Assembly (NCBI GenBank): GCA_013420905.1
Contig: JAAXNY010000016.1
Coordinates: 310,001 to 374,000, forward strand
Reading direction: 5' to 3'
Source: Collybia mongolica
Taxonomy: Eukaryota; Basidiomycota; Agaricomycetes; Agaricales; Clitocybaceae
DNA: 64,000 nt
The notes beneath the pieces were generated by a model. That model worked only from the letters and a program-made list of their open reading frames with translations, ran no database searches and was not told the origin of the DNA. A program made the position numbers and the translations under genes. This document shows positions 1 to 11,896 of this stretch, one piece after another; position 1 is the stretch's first letter, and each line of letters begins with the position of its first letter.

Positions 1-2316
1 AACCGATTTGGAAAGGATTTCGAAGGTCCGCTTATCGACATAATATCTCACCATTGAGTGACGTCTTTCACAGGCATCGATAGTAGTTTGTCAGATAACT
101 TTGGGCGTAGTGTCATGTATGGCCTTTCTGCTCTGACAACAGTCGTTACTGTTAGTGTCGTTGGTGGGTTACCTTTCATCATCGCCATGTGTTTATTAGG
201 GATAGTGTATTACAACGGTAAGTACCATAAAACGTTATACGCGGTACCGAATGCTCACAGTGGTTGAAACAACAGCGGCAAAAGTGACCAGACTTTGATT
301 TCATGTATCCTGCCCTACTCACACTCCTTTAAACAGATTTATGGTCAAACCTCGCGAGATATGAGAAGATTAGGTGCGGCGCTTTATCGATGTCGTTATT
401 CAATATTAACCTTCCGAAAGACTCTGTGACACGATCTCCCTTGTATTCTATCTACGGCGAGACAATCTCTGGCGTTACAATTCTTCGCGCATTCGGTGCA
501 TCGTCCAAGTTTTTGCGCGATATGCTTTGCTGTGTCGATACAGTAAGATCTATAATAACTTTTAACAGCATTGATAAATAAATTTCCAATTTAGAATTCC
601 AACCCTTACTACTGGATGTGGGGAGGTACTGGGAATAATTTCGATGCTTCTTCAGATTACTAACAAAAATACAGTGAACAGATGGCTATCTATTCGTTTC
701 AATTTGCTTTCTAGTGGTGTTGTTGGGGCTACGGCATTGGTTTCCCTTTTGAGTCCAAGTATCAGCGCTTCATTGGCTGGATTTGCTTTGGCATTCGCCT
801 CTACCATAACGAATGATCTTCTATTTATGGTTCGACGGTTTGTCGGTTTGGAACAATCGATGGTGAGAGCTTGTTGCTTACCGTCCATCTGTACACCTGA
901 CCGCTTTTCAGGTGGCTTTGGAACGAGTCAAAGAGTACACAGAGCTCACGCGAGAGCCCCCCGAGTTTGTGGAACCAAGACCTCCCCCATCGTGGCCAGC
1001 TACTGGTGCCATTGAGTGTCAGGACCTTGTTATCAGATACGCGGTACGTTCCTCGGTTGCGCTACGTTCTTCTACTCAATTGGTTTGCTTTATCAGCCTG
1101 CCTTGCCGGACGTACTACACAAAATTAACTTTGAAGTCCTTCCTGGTGAAAAGGTTATACCGTCCGAACATTCAAACAAACAAAGTTTAACTATTAAAAT
1201 TAGGTTGGAATTCTTGGAAGGACAGGGTCCGGAAAGAGCACGCTTGCCCTGTCATTCTTTAGATTCGTCGAAGCAACCGAAGGTCGAATCCTCGTGGACG
1301 GACTTGATATTGCGCAAGTCGGTCTCACCGACTTGCGAAGCCGGTTGACAATCATTCCTCGTAAGCAAGTTTTGTTCAGTTTTTCAGATTTCCATATTCA
1401 TGGAGTTCATAGAGGACCCTACCATCCTCAGCGGAAGTTTACGGTCAACTCTCGACGTGTTTGAAGAGTACGAAGACACAGAAATTGTGAGCCGAGCGCC
1501 CCCATCATTCCCACCTATATTAAAGTTCGCAGTTTGAAGCACTTCGTCGTGTTCATCTAATCCCTTCCGAAGACACACCCGAAGACGATGTGGATATGAT
1601 TAATGCAAACGTGTTTCGCAATCTGGACTCCTCTGTTTCTGAAGGAGGGGAAAATTTCTCCACTGGGTAAGGGACTGCGCTACATACTCTCAAGCCGCCT
1701 GCTTAAAATTTATCAGCGAAAAACAATTGCTTTGTATGGCCCGAGCTATTCTCAAGCGGTCCAAGGTTCTTGTTATGGATGAGGTGAGTATTCACCTATA
1801 ATTCTTTCTGAATCTATCTGACTGCCCACTCCAGGCCACTGCAAGGTATGTTTACAATAGTGTAAACATTATTTATACTTATCCATCCTCCCAGTGTCGA
1901 TTATGCAACGGACGAGCTAATAGGGAAAACCATCCGACAGTTCGTATTTCAAACCCTATAATGCCCCCTTCTGATCCTGACTTGATGCGGTAGTGAATTT
2001 GCGGAGAGTACCATTCTGACCATCGCCCACCGATTACGCACGGTAATCGATTACGACCGAGTTCGTCTTTCGCCTAATGAGAAACAATCACCCTTTTGAC
2101 TATGAGCCCACAGGTCATGCTTCTTGATAACGGTCATATCGCGGAATATGATAAGTGTGTATAACCATTTCTACCACCTTTGAAAAATATTCATGGACTG
2201 TGTTCCTGTCAAGGCCTTCGGTGTTACTCCGCGATTCTTCTTCCAAGTTTTACGCGCTTTGCAAAGCAACGGGCCGAGAAGAATTCGCGATGCTGAAGAA
2301 GATGGCAGGAGTGTAG
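1..2316 (+). CDS. ABCC-type (MRP-like) ABC transporter, C-terminal part, 5' end outside window
   Basis: This is the last part of a full-length ABC exporter of the ABCC family: the end of the second membrane domain and the second nucleotide-binding domain. It probably exports conjugates or drugs at the vacuolar or plasma membrane. Exons joined by short GT-AG introns read [15 protein letters not shown], then [14 protein letters not shown]. The NBD carries Walker [10 protein letters not shown] (about 1211-1240), a signature FSTGEKQL split by an intron (about 1655-1725), Walker B VLVMDEATAS (about 1770-1855), the H-loop [13 protein letters not shown] (about 2025-2065), and the tail [14 protein letters not shown]. 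An intron at 2155-2213 removes an apparent early stop and leads to a last exon ending MLKKMAGV at 2316. An 8-nt micro-exon at 276-283 is needed to keep frame. The family is clear; the substrate cannot be deduced. Confidence 0.93.
276..283 (+). other. 8-nt micro-exon of the ABC transporter gene
   Basis: The exon ending at 217 (YYN plus one base) cannot be joined in frame to the exon starting at 337 (IYGQTS). The eight bases CGGCAAAA are preceded by an AG (intron 218-275) and followed by GTGACC (intron 284-336). They restore frame and give YYNAAKIYGQTS, which fits what this family has at the end of a transmembrane helix. This is an inference from frame and family fit, not from transcripts. Confidence 0.7.
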
Positions 2317-2909
2317 CTGGTTGAGTAGTCAGATGATGTGGCTCAGGTTGTGTAGTGTCTGCAACCTCGTTCACATGAGAATGTATTGAATTGTGGGCCA
2401 TTAAGTTTCCGCTTGCACTTGTTTCCTAATGGCCCTGGAATATCATCTGATCATCCCACGTTGCTAGCTTGACCATGCCAACCACACGAAGTGTGCGAAC
2501 TCGCGAAGTTTAGAATGGTTACAACAAGGTTACCGGATTGAGTTTTGGGTAATCTACCCTGAAAAAACCTAGATTGCGCATTGACATGATCATCTAGAGT
2601 CTCCTCAATATTATAACCAGGGAATCCAAGGTATACATAATTACAAGATGCTCCCTGATTACGCATACCGTCCTTGAAAATCACTGCGTTCTACAACCCA
2701 TACGCACTCAACATCACAAGGCTTGAAGCAATCCAAGGTTCAAGATACCAGCCTGGAGATGACATTCATACTCTCCCCGAGCGGAGTAACAAATTAGTGG
2801 TTTCGTCACCGATCCGCCCGCGCGCCCAGCCCGGTGGGTTTCGGTTTTCGACGGGTTCATATAAATGGTTGTGGCTCCCATGACTGGCCTCTGGTATATT
2901 TCCCTGCCC
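2317..2909. other. Intergenic region with TATA-like element at its end
   Basis: No convincing coding sequence is seen between the ABC transporter stop and the next gene. An ATATAAAT element lies at about 2859-2866, roughly 45 nt before the start chosen for the downstream gene. It would also make the ATG at 2865 too early to be transcribed. Confidence 0.5.
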
Positions 2910-4261
2910 ATGAAACTCGACGTACGTTGTATGAATTGCCCCTCATATAAGATGCTGAGTAGTATCTGTAGGTTGAGCGTCTTTAAATCGCCCACATTTC
3001 CTTCGCCATTTCAACGATGCCTCCGCGGCCAGCTCCCGCAGGTGATCACCCACACCTTGGCTAGCCAGAAAACACTAACACAGGTTTCCAAGCAAGGCAG
3101 GAGGGCCCAAGACGTCATTCCTGTACATTCCGCCTTGAGAGACAATGTTCATACACGGGGCAAGAGACAGGAGCTCGAGAATGAGCGGGACAACGACATT
3201 AGCGACAAGGGTGACAAAGGGTCAAGTTTTGGTCAATCAAACTCGAATGCGGGTCCATCGAACTCGGGCTCCCTAAAACCGGACTTCCCAAGTTCGGGCC
3301 CCTCGAATTCTGGCTTTGGTTCATCAAACTCAAGTTATCCGTCTAATTTTGGTTGTATAACTTGCGTTGTACGTGATAATGACGCTAGATTGCTGTACAA
3401 AGGAGCATGGTCTCTCGATAAAAACCCGGCATTCACCACCCACAGCACTACGGCTTCGGGCTCTAGTGTTTCCTTCAAATTTAATGGTAAGAGCAGTGAT
3501 CCACAATTATCACTATTTATTCTTCATCTAAGATCAACTCCTCCAGGAAGCGGTATAGTTGTGTTCGGAACCGTTCCACAAAGTAACGGCACAAACCCAC
3601 CTCCAACAGCAGCGTATATCCTTGATGCCGCTCAGCCATTCGTTACTACGGAGCCGTCCGCAAACCGCAATATTCCAAGCCAACCACTCTTTGCAGCATT
3701 CCGGTTATCTCCGGAGGAGCATTCGATCACAATTAATATACAAAGAGCCCAATCGCCCTTCATTCTTGAACGGTTTTTCGTCTTTCCCCGCGTCAACCTG
3801 ACGCAGCAAGCAGTAGACGCAGGCCACCCCTCACCCACACCCTCATTTGGATCTGCAACACCTGTACCTAAAGCCCAAAACACGACCACGGATTCTCAGG
3901 TGACTGTTAGAATATTGGCAGGAATACTTGGTTCCCTGGTCGCCTTACTTACCTTGGCCGGCCTATATCTATTGTATATACGGAGGCGTCGACGGAAAGC
4001 CTCCTTGAGCTTGGTGTTAGAAAGATCCCCGTCTTCATCCTCTCGCGGGCTTCGAGGTGCGTTCCCAATACTCTCGTCGCCTTCGGGGACTTATTTTCTC
4101 CACCAGAAACCATCTTTACTTCAACGGAATCCATCTTGCGGAATAATCCTTCCATCATGTGGTCTCATTATACACAGAGCGAGGCTGGGCGGGGCTCCAT
4201 AATTGATTATTACCAATCCCCTCCGCCTCCTATGCCTCCGCCTCTTCCTCCCAAAGCATAG
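2910..4261 (+). CDS. Single-pass membrane protein with extracellular beta-sandwich-like domain
   Basis: The protein belongs to a family common in Agaricomycetes: a Ser/Asn/Gly-rich stretch, an ectodomain with motifs of the type VVRDNDARLLYKGAW and SVSFKFNGSGIVVFGTV, one transmembrane helix (about 3900-3975), an RRRRRK stop-transfer sequence and a short cytoplasmic tail ending in proline repeats (PPPPMPPPLPPKA). Two introns are inferred. The one at 3487-3546 has a length divisible by three and joins FNG to SGIVVF. The one at 4057-4106 moves the reading frame past a stop at 4202 into the proline-rich tail. The exons sum to 1242 nt (413 aa). The start is uncertain: ATGs at 2865, 2880 and 2910 share the frame, and 2910 is the first after the TATA-like element. 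No clear signal peptide is visible, so a 5' exon may be missing. The function is unknown. Confidence 0.7.
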
Positions 4262-4678
4262 TCCATATGTGATTACCTGGTGTTGTTTTCACACTGCCTC
4301 TCTTTATGGGACTTAATCATCACTCGGACATTCTCGTTAGGACGGACACATCGCCTTACACCTATTTTACGATACTTTACACCCCAATATATGTACATAG
4401 TATAACTAATGATATGTAGCGCGGGCTCAACATGAATGTAAAGATTAGAAGTCATTTGGAGTTTTTGAGATCGAATTGTTAGTGAAGCTCATTTGTTTAC
4501 GCTATAGATGTTGAGTGAGAGCGACCGGATGCAAATACATTATCAGCGGGACAACCCTACTCTTCGCATAGTGGTTGGGTCGTTAAGTGCGGTCATGGGA
4601 GTTAGGTCATGGGAAGATTAAATTCTCATACGGCTAGTAGCAGATACAGTACAAGTAATTTTCAGGCGAGAAATCGAT
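4262..4678. other. Convergent intergenic region
   Basis: This is the 3' flank between two tail-to-tail genes. It is AT-rich around 4370-4440, with no ORF or RNA signature recognised. Confidence 0.4.
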
Positions 4679-6928
4679 CTAGGGATTCCACATCTTATTA
4701 TTAATGAACTTCACGAGTTCGGTATCAGTCATTGTGCGCAATTCAGTCGAGCGATCGACCCCCTGAAAAGAGCATACCCGTGAGTAATGAGGCTGGGATC
4801 GACGTATTGATGGACGTACCGCTTTCTGCGATGCACGGATCACCTCCTTCGCGATATGCGCGCTGATTTCCCTAACTACAATGGGGCACGATGGTCAGAC
4901 CGTTAATTGGACGGCCATATGGAGTAGACTTACTTCGATTGATCTGGGGGTACAGGAGCCCCATCGAGTGTTCCTCTTTCGTAAGCGAATTGGCAAGCCC
5001 GAGAGATGAGGCTTCCACCATACTGTCAGTGACAGAGGTTACCCTGGCGAGGATAGCACCCAATCCCAATCCTGAGAGCAGAAAGGTGAGCGATTTGTGC
5101 CAATGGTGGGTGGGTAGCGACTAACCAGGGAAGATGTACATATTGTTACCCTGGCCGGGGTACAGAATTGTGTTGCCGTACTTCATTTCAGGGAACGGTG
5201 AACCAGATGCGAACAAGACCTGACCGTCGGTGTTCTCAACCGCCTCCTGGAAGGAACACTCTGACAGTCTAACGGGATTGGACAGAGGGAAGATGATCGG
5301 ACGAGGGTTAAGGGCAGCCATGGCCTGAATGACGGCTGGGGAGAAAGCACCCTGTAGGGAAGTGGCGTAAGTCCAGACGAAGTTCAGGGAAGGTATGATG
5401 ACTAACAGGGATTGTTGAAAGACCGAGGAGAGCCGTTGGTTGGACATAATCGATGATATCGAGAATGTCAGTGATCGGAGGACCATGGTAATCCTTTCGT
5501 GAGAAGTCTGGAAGTATGTGTAAGATTAATATCTGTTGCATGAAATTCTACACCACTCACATTTTTTATGCTCTGCGAGACGACCCCGACCATCATAGAC
5601 CAATCCCTGGGAGTCTATCAACCAGATACGCTCCCGCGCTTCTTGTACCGACAGTCCATTGAGGGTAAAGAAACTCATAAGTTGCATTGCTACACCAACT
5701 CCTGCCGACCCAGCTCCAAAGAATAAGATGCGATGAGAGGAGAGAGGGTTTCCGGATGCCTGGCACGCGATTTTGGCTGCATTTATGAATCCGCTGAGAA
5801 CTACAGCACCAGTACCCTGGATGTCGTCATTGAAAAGGGGGTACTTGTTCCGGTAACGCTCGAGATACAGGAATGCATTGTCCGTGGAAAAGTCCTTGGG
5901 TGATAAAATTAACATTCGTGTAAGCATTCCACGACGAAAAAAGTACCTCGAACTGAATTAGGAGTTTGGGGAAAGCTACAGACATCTCGTGCATGAACTC
6001 GTCCATAAACTCCGTCATTTCGGGGCCGGTCAGCCGAGGTTTACGGAGACCAAGGTATAGAGGATCGTCTAAAAATTTCTCGTTGTTGGTTCCAAAGTCG
6101 AGACAGATGGGAATAGTGGATGAGGGTCGGATACTGGTTGAAGAATCAACAACTATATGCGTCATGTCTGACCATCTAAAACTTACCCAGCACCTGCGAC
6201 ATACAATGAAAGCTTTCCGATCGAAATAGGCATCCCATTGACACCAAGATCACCGAGCCCAAGAATACGGGAACCTAGTCAAAAATATATGAGCAAATGT
6301 ATTATCAACAATAATAAATTATGAACTAACCATCTGTCACTACACTGATTCTAGCTTCATCGAATTTAGGCCAATTGCGGATGACTAGCGAATCCGCCAT
6401 TGAGTGGTGACATGAGCCAAAAAAAATCAAGCAGGCTTACCATCGCGAATCTTGCCCTTGTCATTGATGGAAATGAACTAGACGGGCAGGTCAGGGGTTG
6501 CAAAAAGAAGATATATAGGGGAAAAATTCAATACTGACCAGACCTTCAGGGCGTCGGTAGATGTGGGAGTATTGTAGGCATGCATCCCCAACGGTTGGGG
6601 TGTAGATGATGGGTGTGAATTCCGACATGTGCTCAAGACACAACCGGTAGAACATCTCAGGGTCCTGATCCTTGAGAGCAGAAAGGTAGATGTATTTTTC
6701 GATGCTCTTATCCTTCGAGCGCAGCTGCGCAAGGCAACGCTGGGCATGAATCGACTCTTCCAAAGCTGGAGGCGTCAAGCCATATTTTGGTTTTGCAGGT
6801 GCTGTGGGGAACGAGGAATATGTCAGTATCGTTCGACGTGTCAGAGATGCCGCAAGAAACATACCCTGTGGGGCAATTTTGAGCTTTTGAACACCCTCCG
6901 ACCAGTACGGGGTAAGAATTATAGTCAT
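4679..6928 (-). CDS. Malic enzyme (NAD(P)-dependent malate dehydrogenase, decarboxylating)
   Basis: It converts malate to pyruvate and CO2 with reduction of NAD(P). Exons in order give an N-terminal helical part, [19 protein letters not shown] with the catalytic tyrosine (about 6560-6620), [21 protein letters not shown] (about 6220-6345), [19 protein letters not shown] (about 6050-6110), the signature [15 protein letters not shown] (about 5790-5835), the dinucleotide-binding loop [13 protein letters not shown] (about 5690-5730), and PIIFPLSNP plus FASGSPF near the C-terminus. The last exon ends MWNP at 4679. An in-frame intron at 6802-6864 joins KIAPQ to APAKPKYG. The short N-terminus shows no evident mitochondrial presequence, so cytosolic location is possible. 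Cofactor preference cannot be read from sequence here. Confidence 0.95.
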
Positions 6929-7037
6929 GATTATAGGAGGACGGTATTAGTGACAGAAGACGACGTGTAGGAAAATCTAGGAGGGTTTAAGAGAGAGAGA
7001 AAAGAGAAACAGATTGAGGGTTCTATTCATGGCAAGC

Positions 7038-7048
7038 AGTATATAAAT
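7038..7048 (-). promoter_or_regulatory. TATA box and pyrimidine-rich leader of malic enzyme
   Basis: On the minus strand the sequence reads CATTTATATACTGC about 115 nt upstream of the ATG at 6928. A CT-rich run follows (about 6965-7015), typical of fungal core promoters. Confidence 0.5.
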
Positions 7049-7049
7049 G

Positions 7050-10000
7050 GCCGCTTCCCTTGGGGACGGCCAAAGGTCTTGGGGCTACCTGCTCGGTTGG
7101 CTTGGTTCGTTGCCTGGTGCCCGTCCCTGAACTCGATTTAGCTAGAACAGGCTTTTTTCCTTTGCGCCATCATAGTGCCACTTTATGATATTAGAGCGTG
7201 AAAGCGTTTCATGTTGGACGATTCATAGCTGTGGGTCGAGTTTGCCTCCGATGGTGTGCTGACAGGTTTTTTCTGCCTGACAATCATTCCCTCTGATAGG
7301 TTGTTGACTGTTGCCGGTTGCCAAGGCATTAAGGTTTATTTCAAGCGCTCAATCTGGATATTAAGGAAGTTATGGATGTATATCAACTTTGTGTGCCATC
7401 TGAAAGGAATCCACCATGCAAAATGTCAGGTTTGAGGCGTCTTCGTCGTCACGGCCGGACCATGAGCAGGGTAGTGAGCCAGTGCTGGTCAAGATCATAG
7501 AGTGTACGTATGGCAAGCTGTCTAAATTATAATTTCGGCCACATTGTGGGGTTTGAAAATAAAAGTGGGGATGGTCGCTTGGCTTGAAAGCGCTTGCTTG
7601 ATCCTGTTTGTGGGAAAAGCCGTCGGCAAGTAGCCCATTTCCGCCCACGTGGTTTCTTCCTTTTTTTTTCCACCCCAGAATTTCCCCCAGGACCAAGGAT
7701 ACCTTCGAAATCCAACCACGGCGGTGACAGTGTATTCGCAATGGCCTGTTACCCTTATTCAACAACGACCCAGACAAGGCTGCCCAGATGAGGAAGACCT
7801 GACCGTACGTCGTTTTCAAACGCTTGATTGAAACACCCTGCTCGGCCGAGCCCATCACAACCCCGAATCAATCAATACCCGGTGCGTTTGAGCTATTCAG
7901 GAGCTTTACAGTTTGACAACAAAAATGTGTATCAGATGGAGGAATATCAAATCCGCTCATGATTTTGGTGCCGTTGGGTAACTGCCCAAGCTGCAAGGCC
8001 CTCCGTTTCTCGTATCCAAGCCCGTTACGCTCATATCGACCGACTTCCATCATTGCGCGCGCTTCCCCGCTGTTTAACACAAGCAGTTGCCATCGAGTCA
8101 CATGGTCAGGCCAGAAGACGGCAGAAGACGACTCCGTGATAGAACTCAGATAGGACCGCTTCCACCCTCAATAGCACACTTCAGCGCTGAAGCCATCCTG
8201 AAACGTAATATCATATCCATGTCGACGTGGGACGCGAAGCACTACGGCCAGCTCATCTCGAAACGATGTACCCCTTCGACATATGGACTCCGAATGCCTG
8301 CAATTTTACCGTATCGCAAGCCAGCGGTCAGAGGGAAGGGTTCTGTTCGGTATTAAACCATTCCCGTCTCCACCGCATTTATCTCGGCTTCGATTTTGCC
8401 AAATCCAACACCGTTCACCGATACGGAATGCTACCTGAAAATTTTGCCTAACGCGTATCTACCATTTTCCGTCGGGATATATTATCATCGCCTTTCGCAC
8501 CGAAGTCCCACAGTTCCATGTGGGTCAACTATCTACTTCGATCTCCCCACCTCCCCGTGTAGCGCGCGCTCATTCCACAGAGCCGCCGTTCTCGTGGGGA
8601 ATAGCATAATTATTTTCCTAACGGATCATGACTGACTTGTACTCGACGCCGTCTGATGGACAATTCCACGCCGATTATATCTCGGACCGCAGGGGTTTAC
8701 TCACGCTGCCTAGGTGGTGGCTCATCGGCTACTTCCAGAAAACCAGCACGCCAACGCCACCGTCTAAATGCTCCTTGACCGCTGCGTATTTCCCGGGCGA
8801 AGTTCTTCCCGCTTGGTGGTTCTGTAACTGCGTGGGAGCTGTGGGGCAGAGATTGTCTGAATTGGCGGCTGGCGTATTCTTCGTTGTGACAAGGTTCTTC
8901 TCGACCTCTTTTTCTCCACGACTCTCCCTACACGCGCTTCACATTACCTCCTTCTCGAATACAGATTTACTTCTTCTTGCTATACCCGTGTATTCGTTCT
9001 CTTGGCTGAACTAATACCATTCCCCGATTTTACAGAACAAAGTTCGTTCGCATTTTGTATTTCAACACAGTTCTCGGCATCTTTTTTATCGTGTTTTTAC
9101 TGCGTGTACTGGCGGGGAGCGCGGCCCGACCTCTGCGCCGTGATCAATGGGCATCCCTTGAGGATTTGCCTCTTCCTGGCGACATCGCATTCGGATATGG
9201 CACCGCGGAGTCGACGCCCATGGTCGCACCGGCGTCAGTTCTCTGCGGGCGAACGATAACGTTCTCCTGCCCCGTGTCCTGTTATCGACCAATACCAGCC
9301 AATGCCTACTTCCCTGGATAGTCTGGCTGGTCCAATCTTGGCATAGAACTGCCGCGGAGGTTGTAAATATAATACCGTCATCATCCTCTCAAATTCCGTT
9401 TTCTATATTCGGACCGGAGCCTCCCAGTCCGCACGATCGTTCGATCGCCATTTTTTCTTTGCACCAGTTTATCGGGACTTGTAGATAGAGTTATCATGAA
9501 GTTATCAGTGGCAGTATCCCAGATAACCTCTCTTCGATCATCAGTGCGCGTAATTGCTGAACGCGGGCATGGAGGTCTAACCTCGGCATTTGCCAGTCCA
9601 TGACGAAGAAAAGTGCCCTTCGAAGCCTACGGCTCTCGTACAGTTTATCGTGACTGGGCCATGTTCCCAGAGCATGCCATAAGGCTATACAACTCGATTG
9701 ATACTATTCGCCAATACTCTCGTTCGGAGACTTCTTTTTAGGAGATCTTGAGATTTGTGATCAGGAAACTCTATCCGGAGGGAAAAATCGGTGTTTAAGA
9801 TACTGGAACGTCGGAAAGCTGCCCCGACTGTCCGTAAACTTGCTTGATAAGGTTGTAAAATTATTGCTCAGTATGGCCAGTTCAGACTTATAACCGACAC
9901 TACACCTCCCCCGACATCACAAGTCTCAAGCTTGGAAGATTCTGGTTTTACATTCTTGGAATTCACGTCACGCCGCTTGCACACAAAAATGGAAGCCGCT

Positions 10001-10118
10001 TGGGACGTGCGCAGAATTTCTCAATAGCAAAAAATTAGTGTTTCCACACGCCTTTCCATACATCATCATTCTACCTTTGTACTTTCGAGGCTGAAATACG
10101 GGTGCCGATCCGAACGAT
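7050..10118. other. Region without a resolvable gene; possible degraded or highly spliced membrane-protein gene (about 8220-9321)
   Basis: No long ORF with recognisable homology is present on either strand. On the plus strand, pieces at 8260-8450 (YPFDIWTPNACNFTV in one frame) and 9046-9321 look protein-like but do not connect in one frame by obvious introns. The second piece follows a TTTTACAG acceptor and contains a hydrophobic helix NTVLGIFFIVFLLRVL, then RPLRRDQW and a stop at 9319-9321. A minus-strand ORF at 7868-8101 is equally unassigned. Sequence from 9330 to 10118 shows nothing recognisable. This could be a young orphan gene, a pseudogene or chance ORFs. Confidence 0.3.
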
Positions 10119-11371
10119 TTACCGGCCCATCCATCCCTAAGAAAAACAGAAATAAACAGGAGTTGTTGTCCGAATCGGGAAGAAACGATCTTGCTCACCC
10201 CATCGACCACAAGCAACTCTCCGCAAATATATTGGCTTGCGCTGCTCGCAAGGAACACCACAGGCCCGACTAAGTCCTTCGGCTCCCCCCACCGGCCGGC
10301 GGGAATCCTCTCCGATATCTGACGAAGTCGCACTGGGTCATTGAGGAGTTTCTCGTTCCTAGATGGAAGTGAGGGAAGGGTCAGCAGCGAAATGAGAACG
10401 AGCCTCGAAGAGGGCCAGAAAGAAAAAATAAAGGCCTAGATGGGTATGCGACGCGGACTCTGAACGCGGAATCGGGAGAAGGGGAACGAACTAAAGGCCC
10501 CAAAAGCGTCTACCGCCACAAGGAAACTATATTTACATCTCCGTCGCGATGTACCCCGGGCATATTCCATTGACTTGGACGTTATGCTGGCTCCATTCAT
10601 TACTGAGGGCCTTGGTAAGCTGGCCAAGCGCGCCTTTCGCCGCCGCATACGCGGGGACAGTAAAGCCACCCTGGAAGGTGAGTAGGGAACAGAAGTTGAT
10701 GATTTTCCCGCGACGCAGAGAGACCATGTGTCGCCCCGCTGCCTGTGAGAGAAGCCAGACCGATTTTAAGTTGACGTTAAGGACCTACGAATGCGTCATT
10801 TGGACTGAAATATGCAAATGTGAGAGAGAGCCTCACATCGTCCCAGTCCCCTTCGGAGAAATCGACACTCGGTGATCGCCGCTGGATCCCGGCGCAGTTG
10901 AGGAGGACGTGGATTTGGCCGTTCATGACGTTTAGAGCTTTTTGGAAAACGTGTTTTACGGCCTCCAAATCGTCCAAATCACAGAAGACCACCTCCGCAG
11001 AGGCACCAAGCGCCCGGATAGAGTTTAAGGTTTCGAGGTTCGGGGGAACACCCTCGGCAGGGTTACGCTGAACGAGACATATCGAAGCACCAGCTTGAGC
11101 CAGGGCGACTGCACAGGCCGCTCCGATGCCTAGAAACAAATTGCCAGCGGCATATAATAAGCGACGTTATTACGGGAGACAATAATATAACGGCACAAGG
11201 GACGTGGGGGGACCGCTGGGTGGACATTTAGCGACGTTCCAGGACTAGCGAAGTGACAAATCGGGATAAAGACAAGAACAAAACATTACCTCGCGTTGCG
11301 CCGGTTATGAGGACATTCCGTCCCAAGAGAGAAAATAACTGTGGAACAGGAAGAGACGGTGTAGGATCCAT
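10119..11371 (-). CDS. Short-chain dehydrogenase/reductase, 2-deoxy-D-gluconate 3-dehydrogenase (KduD)-like
   Basis: This is a classical NAD(P)(H)-dependent SDR. The spliced product (exons 11290-11371, 10837-11129, 10537-10784, 10199-10358, 10119-10136; 801 nt, 266 aa) has the TGATRGIG cofactor loop, LNCAGIQ, the S-x(n)-YxxxK catalytic set ([12 protein letters not shown]...[11 protein letters not shown]), [12 protein letters not shown], then [20 protein letters not shown] and the terminal VDGGWMGR. The last two blocks are characteristic of the KduD branch, which oxidises deoxy-gluconate or related uronate/polyol intermediates. The tiny last exon (18 nt) supplies the end of VDGGWMGR. It is transcribed divergently from a polyol dehydrogenase gene 525 bp away. 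Substrate is inferred from subfamily motifs only. Confidence 0.92.
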
Positions 11372-11896
11372 GAGCGAAGACCCAATAGTCAGGAGTGAAA
11401 TGAAATTGAACTTGGGGTTTTTATGTCGTTTGTGATAATCAGGGTCAGACCGACGATTGTACAAAGGTAAACGACTGCCTAAAAGTACAGAATAGGGGCC
11501 CGCAAACAATGAGGAGCACGATCTGCAGTCGGGTGGTTCGCGCCGTACATCCGAGGTAAGATTTGAATCTAATTAAATACAGGAGAAAGAAGATGGACCA
11601 GATTTGAAGAGAAGAATCTGAGGAAAGCTGATGATACCAGGAGAGACTGATGGAAGGAAGTTGCTGTAAGATAGTCGCAACTTAACCATATAGCCATAAG
11701 GAGGTTTGCAGCAACAGTGGGGTCAACCCTGTGTCACGCGATTTGTGACGCAGGCAGATCCCGGTCACATGTCACAAGGGACAGCGGCAAGTCGGACCGT
11801 GGTTCAGATCTCTCCTGTCCACTTTATTATCCATTCCCTTTATTTAAATAAGAGAATGCATATCCTTACTTTCCATTCCACTCCCCCTCCTACAAA
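11372..11896. promoter_or_regulatory. Bidirectional promoter region between SDR and polyol dehydrogenase genes
   Basis: The 525-bp interval separates the ATG of the KduD-like SDR (-) from the ATG of the MDR dehydrogenase (+). A pyrimidine-rich, TTTATTTAAATA-containing stretch at 11815-11890 sits just upstream of the plus-strand gene. No operator was defined. Confidence 0.5.

Noticed and set aside
7370..7858. 162-codon minus-strand ORF in the unresolved region
   Set aside because: No motif, and overlapping ORFs of similar length exist in other frames (7522-7719, 7527-7715, 7594-7791).
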